Origin: Caprella mutica
Lineage: Eukaryota > Arthropoda > Malacostraca > Amphipoda > Caprellidae
NCBI GenBank assembly: GCA_947561585.1
Contig: CANNZV010003217.1
Coordinates: 24 to 64,023, forward strand
Direction: 5' to 3'
DNA length: 64,000 nucleotides
This document shows positions 12,641 through 24,623 of the stretch, piece after piece. Each line of letters starts with the position of its first letter. Position 1 is the first letter of the stretch. Below the pieces are notes generated by a model that saw only the letters and a list, made by a program, of their open reading frames with translations, made no database searches and was not told the DNA's origin. Made by a program: the position numbers and the translations under genes.

Positions 12641-13098
12641 GTTTCTTGAAGTATTTCTTATTTTGATTTAAGAAATGCTAACCATTTCTAACCACCAGGT
12701 GAGGATATTGACATCGTACAGGTATTTGATTTTATAATAATTTCATAATTTCTACAGCGTAGAAATGTGACCTGAAATGAATATCACTTTTAGAAACAGC
12801 ACCAAAATACAGCGAGCCTTTTTCAAAGTCAGTCCCGTGCTATCATGTTCGGTGGCCGGAAAATTCGGTCTCGGAAATTGCGGTCTGGAAAATTCGGTCT
12901 AGGAACTTTTGGCCTCGGAATAATAAATGTCCGTTATGTAGTGTGTTGTATCCACTAGTTTGTTGTACTTCAAACCTCATGATTGCCCAATGTCCTTATT
13001 TTCCCCATGATATAACTTGACGACATGAAAACATGATGAAATAAACGTGACTGCTAAATATATGTACTAAAGTTATTCCCGCACTTTTCGATTAAGCT
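12641..13098. other. Intergenic stretch with a short degenerate repeat
   Basis: At 12850-12920 there are about five imperfect copies of GGAAAATTCGGTCTCGGA. The remainder is unique with no gene seen. Confidence 0.5.
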
Positions 13099-13297
13099 GA
13101 GGCCCATGCTGTACCAGCAGATAAAACGCTGCGTGTTCACTGCTCAGTTCACGCCTCTTCAATTAATCACGGTTAAATGAATGTAAGGCGGTAGAAACGC
13201 TAGTGTAGACTGTAAATTTGCTTTCCATTCATTTAACCGTGATTAAACCGGGCAGTGAAAACGCGGCGTTTTAACTGCTGGCATAGAATTTGCCTCA
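13099..13297. mobile_element. MITE family B, copy B2
   Basis: Foldback with ends GAGGCCCATGCTGTACCAGC and, in reverse complement, TGAGGCAAATTCTATGCCAG. It shares CACGCCTCTTCAATTAATCA and CATTTAACCGTGATTA with B1. Confidence 0.85.
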
Positions 13298-13635
13298 ATG
13301 TGTACCTACTTTTACAAACGTCTTATAGCAAGTAAATCGAAAACTATCAAAGTACCGACTAACTACTAACATATTTTATTAGATATACTCTCCAGAAAAA
13401 GTCAATTATGAACATTTTAAAACTTCTTTTCTTCGTCCTAATAAAAGTTAATGATTATAAGACATTAGCCTAACTTTAATCATCGAATGATGAAAGTTAT
13501 CTGAAGTTAGCGAGTGTTCATACACACCGCCTAGAACTGGTTTTCATTGACACTATAATTATAATAACTAATAAAAACTGATTTTTAAAGAAAATACTTC
13601 CGGTGGAAATCAAGTAACTAATTCATAGATTATAA
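13298..13635. other. AT-rich spacer
   Basis: No gene or element ends recognised. Confidence 0.4.
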
Positions 13636-13812
13636 CTAGGGTTGTGACAATATGCTTTATAAATCATAGATCTTAAGAAAATCACAGACGAAATGAAATG
13701 GTATCGAATACTATATACCGCTGTCCGCTGCTGTAGAACCATTCAATACTCTTTAATTCTCTCCGTCTGTGATATTCTCTATGATTTGTAAAGCACATTG
13801 TCACAACCCTAG
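13636..13812. mobile_element. MITE family C, copy C1
   Basis: Near-complete foldback: CTAGGGTTGTGACAATATGC at the left, its complement GTTGTCACAACCCTAG-like sequence at the right, with AATCATAGA and CAGACGAAATGAAATGGTAT inside. A second, truncated copy is at 34502-34625. Confidence 0.85.
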
Positions 13813-14095
13813 TTACAAGTATCACTCATGCTTATTGCATTTATTACATATAATTAACAGTGTCCACTATAGACTATAGACTAAATTGATATGCCCTGCT
13901 AATAAATAGAACTAGTAGGTTTATATCCTATGGTATAAGTGATTTATTTAATTTTAAAGCTCTTTGTTTCTATTTACAACAAAATAGCAAATTAACCATC
14001 ACTATTTATAGACTGCAGTATTTATAATTAGTATAGTGGGACAGTTTGGTACACTAACGTGTGTCTGTGATGCTATTGTTAGGTCTGCAGTGGCT

Positions 14096-14214
14096 AGGGG
14101 AAGTAACTAGTTATCGGCCACTGACACATTGCCGATCATATGAGAAAAAATAAGGTATACTTGTTTAATGTGATCGAAAATGTGTCACTGTCCGGTAAAT
14201 AGTACCTTGCCCCT
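14096..14214. mobile_element. Foldback element, 119 bp
   Basis: Ends AGGGGAAGTAACTAGTTATC and, reversed, AGGGGCAAGGTACTATTTAC, followed on both arms by CGGCCACTGACACAT-like and CGATCA motifs. It belongs to the same broad group as the elements at 14309, 28432, 29022, 46891 and 48433. Confidence 0.75.
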
Positions 14215-14308
14215 ATTTTATTTAGCATCTCTCGTTTATCAAATGTTGTTGTTTAATTCATTTAAATCTGGCAAATTAACGTCTATTCAAATGAATACAA
14301 TTATCATT

Positions 14309-14535
14309 GGCTAAATTACGAATTATCGGCCAGTGACACATCTTCGGTCATAAAAGAAAAAACGATATAATAATTGTTATTTTATCTTAATTTTTAGTTG
14401 GTATCCATGATACCTGCATGATACCTGCAGGTATCATGGATACCAACTAAAAATTAAGATAAAATAACAATTATTATATCGTTTTTTCTTTTATGACCGA
14501 AGATGTGTCACTGGCCGATAATTCGTAATTTAGCC
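14309..14535. mobile_element. Foldback element with TTGGTATCCATGATACC core, copy K1
   Basis: Almost perfect 227-bp palindrome. The left arm runs GGCTAAATTACGAATTATCG, CCAGTGACACATCTTCGGTC, then AACGATATAATAATTG and the core; the right arm mirrors it. Such a structure would extrude as a long hairpin. Confidence 0.9.
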
Positions 14536-14853
14536 TACTAGAGGTAATAGTAAAATATTCATTCCGGTAAAATTCTCTTTTCAAATACCGCATTTAATTC
14601 TTTTATTTGTTTGTACAATAAAGAGTTGATAAGAATACAAAGAACTTCAGAAAGAAGACACCTAATTATTATGATAGTTTACACCGCCCAAACATTGATA
14701 AATAGCTAGAATGCGAAAAAGGAATATAGGAAGGTCAAAGGTGAAGATGTGACCTTAGGGAAGGGAGATGCTTATTGCTTACCTCTTAGTGTGAGTTTAT
14801 TTAAATTGCTCATTCCTATCATTTTCCTTTTTCTTGATAACATTTTAAAAGTG

Positions 14854-15086
14854 CAGTGAAACTACTGAGTTATGAAGAGCCTGAGTTATGAAGTACTCTA
14901 GTTATGAAGGACCTGAGTAATGAAGGACCTGAGTTATGAAGGACCTGAGTTATGAAGGACCTGAGTTATGAAGGACCTGAGTTATGAAGGACCTGAGTTA
15001 TGATGTAGTTTTCTATGATTTTAATCATAGAAAACTATCTAGTGCACCTGAGTTATGAAGTGGCTTCATAACTCATGAGTTCACTG
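14854..15086. mobile_element. MITE family D, copy D1
   Basis: Left end CAGTGAAACTACTGAGTTAT, then about eight tandem copies of GAGTTATGAAGGACCT, an internal palindrome TTTTCTATGATTTTAATCAT, and a right arm CTTCATAACTC...GTTCACTG. The CAGTGAAACTCC terminus and TA target (seen at D2) suggest a pogo/Tc1-type non-autonomous element. Confidence 0.8.
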
Positions 15087-15163
15087 AATTTTTGACAGTG
15101 GTTGCGATACTTCTTTCTAAGATTTTCCATATCATTGCCTGGTACGATAATGCTCTCTTTATG

Positions 15164-18100
15164 ATGATTATAAATGCCTCAATTGATTATAAATGCCTCC
15201 ATTGATTGTAAATGCCTCCATTGATTATAAATTCCTCCATTGATTATAAATGCCTTTATTGATTGTAAATGCCTTTATTGATTATAAATGCCTCAATTGA
15301 TTGTAAATGCCTTTATTGATTATAAATGCCTCCATTGATTATAAATGCCTTTATTGATTATAAATTCCTTTATTGATTATAAATGCCTTTATTGATTATA
15401 AATGCCTTTATTGATTATAAATGCCTCAATTGATTGTAAATGCCTTTATTGATTATAAATGCCTTTATTGATTATAAATGCCTCCATTGATTATAAATGC
15501 CTTTATTGATTATAAATGCCTTTATTGATTATAAATGCCTTTATTGATTATAAATGCCTTTATTGATTATAAATGCCTTTATTGATTATAAATTCCTCCA
15601 TTGATTATAAATTCCTCCATTGATTATAAATGCCTTTATTGATTATAAATGCCTTTATTGATTATAAATTCCTCCATTGATTATAAATTCCTCCATTGAT
15701 TATAAATTCCTCCATTGATTATAAATGCCTCCATTGATTATAAATGCCTTTATTGATTGTAAATGCCTTTATTGATTATAAATGCCTCAATTGATTGTAA
15801 ATGCCTTTATTGATTATAAATGCCTCCATTGATTATAAATGCCTTTATTGATTATAAATGCCTTTATTGATTATAAATGCCTATATTGATTATAAATGCC
15901 TCCATTGATTATAAATGCCTTTATTGATTGTAAATGCCTTTATTGATTATAAATGCCTTTATTGATTATAAATGCCTTTATTGATTATAAATGCCTTTAT
16001 TGATTATAAATGCCTCCATTGATTATAAATGCCTTTATTGATTATAAATGCCTTTATTGATTATAAATGCCTTTATTGATTATAAATGCCTTTATTGATT
16101 ATAAATGCCTCAATTGATTGTAAATGCCTTTATTGATTATAAATGCCTTTATTGATTATAAATGCCTCCATTGATTATAAATGCCTTTAATGATTATAAA
16201 TGCCTTTATTGATTATAAATGCCTTTATTGATTATAAATGCCTTTATTGATTATAAATGCCTTTATTGATTATAAATTCCTCCATTGATTATAAATTCCT
16301 CCATTGATTATAAATGCCTTTATTGATTATAAATGCCTTTATTGATTATAAATTCCTCCATTGATTATAAATTCCTCCATTGATTATAAATTCCTCCATT
16401 GATTATAAATGCCTCCATTGATTATAAATGCCTTTATTGATTATAAATGCCTTTATTGATTATAAATGCCTTTATTGATTATAAATTCCTCCATTGATTA
16501 TAAATTCCTCCATTGATTATAAATGCCTTTATTGATTATAAATGCCTCCATTGATTATAAATGCCTCCATTGATTATAAATGCCTCCATTGATTATAAAT
16601 TCCTCCATTGATTATAAATTCCTCCATTGATTATAAATTCCTCAATTGATTATAAATTCCTCAATTGATTATAAATGCCTCCATTGATTATAAATGCCTT
16701 TATTGATTATAAATTCCTCCATTGATTATAAATGCCTTTATTGATTATAAATGCCTCCATTGATTATAAATTCCTCCATTGATTATAAATTCCTCCATTG
16801 ATTATAAATGCCTTTATTGATTATAAATGCCTTTATTGATTATAAATGCCTTTATTGATTATAAATGCCTTTATTGATAATAAATGCCTTTATTGATTAT
16901 AAATGCCTAAATTGATTATAAATGCCTTTATTGATTATAAATGCCTCCATTGATTATAAATGCCTCCATTGATTATAAATGCCTCCATTGATTATAAATG
17001 CCTCCATTGATTATAAATGCCTTTATTGATTATAAATGCCTCCATTGATTATAAATGCCTCCATTGATTATAAATTCCTCCATTGATTATAAATTCCTCC
17101 ATTGATTATAAATTCCTCCATTGATTATAAATTCCTCCATTGATTATAAATTCCTCCATTGATTATAAATTCCTCCATTGATTATAAATTCCTCCATTGA
17201 TTATAAATTCCTCCATTGATTATAAATGCCTTTATTGATTATAAATGCCTTTATTGATTATAAATGCCTCCATTGATTATAAATGCCTCTATTGATTATA
17301 AATTCCTCCATTGATTATAAATTCCTCCATTGATTATAAATGCCTTTATTGATTATAAATGCCTTTATTGATTATAAATGCCTTTATTGATTATAAATGC
17401 CTTTATTGATTATAAATGCCTTTATTGATTATAAATGCCTTTATTGATTATAAATGCCTTTATTGATTATAAATGCCTCAATTGATTGTAAATGCCTTTA
17501 TTGATTGTAAATGCCTTTATTGATTATAAATGCCTCCATTGATTATAAATGCCTTTATTGATTATAAATGCCTTTATTGATTATAGATGCCTTTATTGAT
17601 TATAAATGCCTTTATTGATTATAAATGCCTTTATTGATTATAAATTCCTCCATTGATTATAAATTCCTCCATTGATTATAAATGCCTTTATTGATTATAA
17701 ATGCCTTTATTGATTATAAATTCCTCCATTGATTATAAATTCCTCCATTGATTATAAATTCCTCCATTGATTATAAATGCCTCCATTGATTATAAATGCC
17801 TTTATTGATTATAAATGCCTTTATTGATTATAAATGCCTCTATTGATTATAAATTCCTCTATTGATTATAAATTCCTCCATTGATTATAAATGCCTTTAT
17901 TGATTATAAATGCCTCCATTGATTATAAATGCCTCCATTGATTATAAATGCCTCCATTGATTATAAATTCCTCCATTGATTATAAATTCCTCCATTGATT
18001 ATAAATTCCTCAATTGATTATAAATTCCTCAATTGATTATAAATGCCTCCATTGATTATAAATGCCTTTATTGATTATAAATTCCTCCATTGATTATAAA

Positions 18101-21100
18101 TGCCTTTATTGATTATAAATGCCTCCATTGATTATAAATTCCTCCATTGATTATAAATTCCTCCATTGATTATAAATGCCTTTATTGATTATAAATGCCT
18201 TTATTGATTATAAATGCCTTTATTGATAATAAATGCCTTTATTGATTATAAATGCCTAAATTGATTATAAATGCCTTTATTGATTATAAATGCCTCCATT
18301 GATTATAAATGCCTCCATTGATTATAAATGCCTCCATTGATTATAAATGCCTCCATTGATTATAAATGCCTTTATTGATTATAAATGCCTCCATTGATTA
18401 TAAATGCCTCCATTGATTATAAATGCCTCCATTGATTATAAATGCCTTTATTGATTATAAATTCCTCCATTGATTATAAATTCCTCCATTGATTATAAAT
18501 TCCTCCATTGATTATAAATTCCTCCATTGATTATAAATGCCTTTATTGATTATAAATGCCTTTATTGATTATAAATGCCTTTATTGATTATAAATGCCTT
18601 TATTGATTATAAATGCCTTTATTGATTATAAATGCCTCCATTGATTATAAATGCCTCTATTGATTATAAATTCCTCCATTGATTATAAATTCCTCCATTG
18701 ATTATAAATGCCTTTATTGATTATAAATGCCTTTATTGATTATAAATTCCTCCATTGATTATAAATGCCTTTATTGATTATAAATGCCTTTATTGATTAT
18801 AAATGCCTTTATTGATTATAAATGCCTTTATTGATTATAAATGCCTTTATTGATTATAAATGCCTCCATTGATAATAAATGCCTTTATTGATTATAAATG
18901 CCTCCATTGATTATAAATGCCTTTATTGATTATAAATGCCTTTATTGATAATAAATGCCTTTATTGATTATAAATTCCTTTATTGATTATAAATGCCTCC
19001 ATTGATTATAAATGCCTTTATTGATTATAAATGCCTTTATTGATAATAAATGCCTTTATTGATTATAAATTCCTTTATTGATAATAAATTCCTTTATTGA
19101 TTATAAATGCCTCCATTGATTATAAATGCCTCCATTGATTATAAATGCCTTTATTGATAATAAATGCCTTTATTGATTATAAATTCCTTTATTGATTATA
19201 AATGCCTCCATTGATTATAAATGCCTTTATTGATTATAAATGCCTCCATTGATTATAAATGCCTTTATTGATTATAAATGCCTTTATTGATAATAAATGC
19301 CTTTATTGATAATAAATGCCTTTATTGATTATAAATGCCTTTATTGATTATAAATGCCTCCATTGATTATAAATGCCTTTATTGATTATAAATGCCTTTA
19401 TTGATTATAAATGCCTTTATTGATAATAAATGCCTTTATTGATTATAAATGCCTCCATTGATTATAAATGCCTTTATTGATTATAAATGCCTTTATTGAT
19501 TATAAATGCCTTTATTGATTATAAATGCCTTTATTGATTATAAATGCCTCCATTGATTATAAATGCCTCCATTGATTATAAATGCCTCTATTGATAATAA
19601 ATGCCTTTATTGATTATAAATGCCTCCATTGATTATAAATGCCTCCATTGATTATAAATGCCTTTATTGATTATAAATGCCTCCATTGATTATAAATGCC
19701 TCCATTGATTATAAATGCCTCCATTGATTATAAATTCCTCCATTGATTATAAATGCCTTTATTGATTATAAATGCCTTTATTGATTATAAATGCCTTTAT
19801 TGATTATAAATGCCTCCATTGATTATAAATGCCTCCATTGATTATAAATGCCTCCATTGATTATAAATGCCTCCATTGATTATAAATGCCTCCATTGATT
19901 ATAAATGCCTTTATTGATAATAAATGCCTTTATTGATTATAAATTCCTTTATTGATTATAAATGCCTCCATTGATTATAAATGCCTTTATTGATTATAAA
20001 TGCCTTTATTGATAATAAATGCCTTTATTGATTATAAATGCCTTTATTGATAATAAATGCCTCCATTGATTATAAATGCCTCCATTGATTATAAATGCCT
20101 TTATTGATTATAAATGCCTTTATTGATAATAAATGCCTTTATTGATTATAAATTCCTTTATTGATTATAAATGCCTCCATTGATTATAAATGCCTCCATT
20201 GATTATAAATGCCTTTATTGATTATAAATGCCTTTATTGATTATAAATGCCTTTATTGATAATAAATGCCTTTATTGATAATAAATGCCTTTATTGATTA
20301 TAAATGCCTCCATTGATTATAAATGCCTCCATTGATTATAAATGCCTTTATTGATTATAAATGCCTTTATTGATAATAAATGCCTTTATTGATTATAAAT
20401 GCCTCCATTGATTATAAATGCCTTTATTGATTATAAATGCCTTTATTGATTATAAATGCCTTTATTGATTATAAATGCCTCCATTGATTATAAATGCCTT
20501 TATTGATTATAAATGCCTCCATTGATTATAAATGCCTCTATTGATAATAAATGCCTTTATTGATAATAAATGCCTTTATTGATTATAAATGCCTTTATTG
20601 ATTATAAATGCCTTTATTGATTATAAATGCCTTTATTGATTATAAATGCCTCTATTGATAATAAATGCCTCTATTGATTATAAATGCCTTTATTGATTAT
20701 AAATGCCTTTATTGATTATAAATGCCTTTATTGATTATAAATGCCTTTATTGATTATAAATGCCTTTATTGATTATAAATGCCTCTATTGATTATAAATG
20801 CCTCTATTGATAATAAATGCCTTTATTGATTATAAATGCCTTTATTGATCATAAATGCCTCCATTGATTATAAATGCCTCCATTGATTATAAATGCCTCC
20901 ATTGATTATAAATGCCTCCATTGATTATAAATGCCTCCATTGATTATAAATTCCTCCATTGATTATAAATGCCTTTATTGATTATAAATGCCTCCATTGA
21001 TTATAAATTCCTCCATTGAATATAAATGCCTTTATTGATTATAAATTCCTCCATTGATTATAAATGCCTTTATTGATTATAAATGCCTCCATTGATTATA

Positions 21101-21826
21101 AATGCCTCCATTGATTATAAATGCCTCCATTGATTATAAATTCCTCCATTGATTATAAATTCCTCCATTGATTATAAATTCCTCCATTGATTATAAATGC
21201 CTTTATTGATTATAAATGCCTTTATTGATTATAAATGCCTTTATTGATTATAAATGCCTTTATTGATTATAAATGCCTTTATTGATTATAAATGCCTCTA
21301 TTGATAATAAATGCCTTTATTGATTATAAATTCCTCCATTGATTATAAATGCCTTTATTGATTATAAATTCCTCCATTGATTATAAATGCCTTTATTGAT
21401 TATAAATGCCTCCATTGATTATAAATGCCTCCATTGATTATAAATGCCTCCATTGATTATAAATTCCTCCATTGATTATAAATGCCTCCATTGATTATAA
21501 ATTCCTCCATTGATTATAAATTCCTCCATCGATTATAAATTCCTCCATTGATTATAAATGCCTTTATTGATTATAAATGCCTTTATTGATTATAAATGCC
21601 TTTATTGATTATAAATGCCTCCATTGATTATAAATGCCTCTATTGATTATAAATGCCTCTATTGATAATAAATGCCTTTATTGATTATAAATGCCTCCAT
21701 TGATTATAAATGCCTTTATTGATTATAAATGCCTTTATTGATTATAAATGCCTTTATTGATTATAAATGCCTTTATTGATTATAAATGCCTTTATTGATT
21801 ATAAATGCCTCTATTGATAATAAATG
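15164..21826. repeat. 19-bp minisatellite, about 350 copies, 6.7 kb
   Basis: Unit ATTGATTATAAATGCCTTT with main variants ending CCTCC, CCTCA or CCTCT, plus TTCC for TGCC, GATTGT for GATTAT and GATAAT for GATTAT. The phase is kept exactly over the whole array. Variant order recurs: landmark CTCAATTGATTG occurs at 15425, 16109 and 17477 (spacings of 36 and 72 units), and the doublet of CTCAATTGATTATAAATTC at 16641 recurs at 18009 (72 units). This is a higher-order structure of 684/1368 bp. No coding capacity. Confidence 0.97.
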
Positions 21827-22261
21827 CTCCCAAAGACTGTTTAGACGTGGCATCGTCTAATGAAGCAAAATATAGTAATCTTGAAGTACTAACTCTTCCG
21901 CCAGTACGTGAATTATGAGACGCTGCTTGAAATTAACTCGTATGCAGTGACAGATAATCATTAATCATTGGGAATGATGATTATTATCTTACTGAATAAT
22001 CATGGGAAAATGTTTTGAGTAATAATAAGTCTAGATTTAAAAGACGTATTTATAATTTCGATGATATTAAGAAGATGATATGCAAGAAATGTAAATAAAC
22101 ATTGGCTGAATGAGGGATAATAATCCCATTAAATCGTTTGTCTAATTGTGTCTATTGTGAAAAATATTATTGTAATAAAGGCAGGAATTGGAGAGATAAT
22201 ATAATGATATTGTGTGAAGAAGGAGAAAATGATAACCAAAGCTAGAAATGATAAGCGAAGT
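21827..22261. other. Unique spacer between arrays
   Basis: Includes a small imperfect palindrome of ATAATCATT...AATGATGATTATTAT at 21955-21987. No gene recognised. Confidence 0.4.
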
Positions 22262-23142
22262 AAAAAAATTATAAAAGTAAAAAAAATATAAGCAAAGTAA
22301 AAAAAAACACACAGTAAAAAAAAATGATGACCACAGTAAAAAATGATAACTAAATTAAAAAAATGATAACCACAGTGAAAAAATGATAACCACTGTAAAA
22401 AATGATAACCACAGTAAAAAAATGATAACCAAAATAAAAAAATGATAACCAAAATAAAAAAAGATAAGCAAAGTAAAATATGATAACCAAAGTAAAAAAA
22501 ATGATAACCAAAGTAAAAAAATAACAAACACAGTAAAAAATGACAACCACCGTAAAAAATGATAACCACTGTAAAAAATGATAACCACTGTAAAAAAATG
22601 ATAAGCAGAGTAAAAAAATAATAACCAGAGTAAAAAATGATAACCAGAGTAAAAAATGATAACCACTGTAAAAAATGATAACCACTGTAAAAAAATGATA
22701 AGCAGAGTAAAAAAATGACAACCACAGTAAAAAAAAATGATAACCAAAATAAAAAAAGATAAGCAAAGTAAAAAATGATAACCAAAGTAAAAAAATCATA
22801 ACCAGTAAAAAAATAATTAGCAAAGAAAAATAAAACCAAAATAAAAAAAGATAAGCAAAGTAAAAAATGATAACCAAAGTAAAAAAATGATAACCAGTAA
22901 AAAAATAATTAGCAAAGAAAAACAATGATAACCAAAGTAAAAATGATAACCAAAGTAAAAATAATGATAACCAAAGTGAAAAAATGATAACTACAGTAAA
23001 AAAATGATAACTACAGTAAAAAAATGATAACTACAGTAAGAAAATGATAACCAAAGTAAAAAAATGACAACCAAAGTAAAAAAACTGACAACCAAAGTAT
23101 AAAAATGATAACCAAAGTAAAAAAATGATAACCAAAGCAATA
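22262..23142. repeat. 18-20-bp degenerate minisatellite
   Basis: About 45 units of the form AAAATGATAACCAAAGTAAA, with CCACTGT, CCACAGT, GCAAAGT and CCAGTA variants and frequent one-base length changes. The long minus-strand open frames rich in F, Y, L and I reflect the A-rich unit, not a membrane protein. Confidence 0.9.
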
Positions 23143-24623
23143 AAAAATTCAAAATTATATCCGAGGTACAAATTAAATGCTTAACAAATTACAATATAAT
23201 AACATCGTCATCTACAGAACTAATCACCATATTAGTTATTGTGAAAATGGCATTACTTGAAATACTCATCAATACTCCAAATAAAGGAAGTAACAAAAAA
23301 GAAAAGAAGTAATTGTCGCTGTAACCCTTTACTGTCTGAGAGAGCTAAACAGTACCTCATAAAGACTGTGCACCCCCACCCACATCTAAATGGTTAACCT
23401 TCAAGGTATAAACATCTACTCCTCTTCACCCTGAACCTTTTTGTGCTCTTTTTGCAGTCCTTTATTTCTATTTTATAAACTATAAAGACAATTGAGAACT
23501 ATGAGACAATTGGCACTAGCAACCTACTCGTAAAAAGAGTTGAGTGCCGTCACTTTATGAGGCGCTATTGTCTCATTCAGAGAGTTCATTTAACGATTAA
23601 AAATGATGAAGAACTGAACTGTCTATCTATCTATTATGTTAATGGAGAACACGATCGTGTGCTGATAACATTTTAATCGATAGGGTGAATATATATAGAA
23701 TAATGGAATGAATGTTCCCAGGTAAATTGGAAAGTTGGCAATTAATTCAGGCATCAGATAAGCAAGAGTTGTGGTGTGTATAAGCGTGAGTGCACATAAT
23801 AAATACGTTAGAACTAAATAGTAGTGACCTTGTCAAAATGGGATCTTTTAAATTACTGATCAGTGTTACATTTCAGGTGTACGTACCTACCTTCAAATAA
23901 ACTGAAATACCTGAAAACAACTCCTCCCAAAACTGTTGATAATCAAACATGTCCTAAAATGTTTTTGAAGTTCTTCATTTCAATGTCAGTATGAAACAGT
24001 CGAAAGTTGCTGCCTAGAGTAAGTCACTGATGCCTCAGATATGGCCATAGCTGGCTTGTGTTTCACAGTGTGAGAATACACGCAATAAAATCATTGAACA
24101 GCTGATAGGTACTTATTGACTAAAGTCATGGATCAACAACATGGCGACTGACACGAAAAACACGCTTGTGACTTTGGTACCTACCTACCTACACTGAATT
24201 AAATTAATAGATAGACTGATAAAACTTCTTTTCATTCTTTAATTGATTATCCCTGTTGATGTTTTTATTATCGAGTATGACTTTGATTGGTAAACAAATA
24301 CTATCAACTAATTAATTAATAAAGTCTCCTTTTCATCTTGTCTCCTTTTTCCCTCAGATGGCTTCGAAAAAACACACAAGAGATGCAAGCGCATGCCCCC
24401 TACAGTTATGAAGCACTGTTTTAGAACAATGAACTACGATCTGCCACAAATTAATTAATTATATACGATAAATGAATTCATACGAAATTAATTATTGTTA
24501 CTGAGCAGCAAGCAAAAACAAACATCAAAAACAGAATCTTGAACACAAGAACTAATAATTTAACAACAAATACACAATTTCTGAACAGCAAGCCATAAAA
24601 ATAAGGTCGGGTCCACAAATACA
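23143..24623. promoter_or_regulatory. Upstream region of the knirps-family gene
   Basis: About 1.5 kb of mostly unique sequence before the start codon. It should hold promoter and 5' untranslated exon(s); a possible acceptor is TTTTTCCCTCAG at about 24347-24358. I cannot place a transcription start. Repeat content is markedly lower here than on either side. Confidence 0.35.

Noticed and set aside
22129..22925. Minus-strand frames rich in F, Y, L and I, resembling a membrane protein
   Set aside because: They are translations of the A-rich degenerate 18-20-bp minisatellite; the several overlapping frames look alike.
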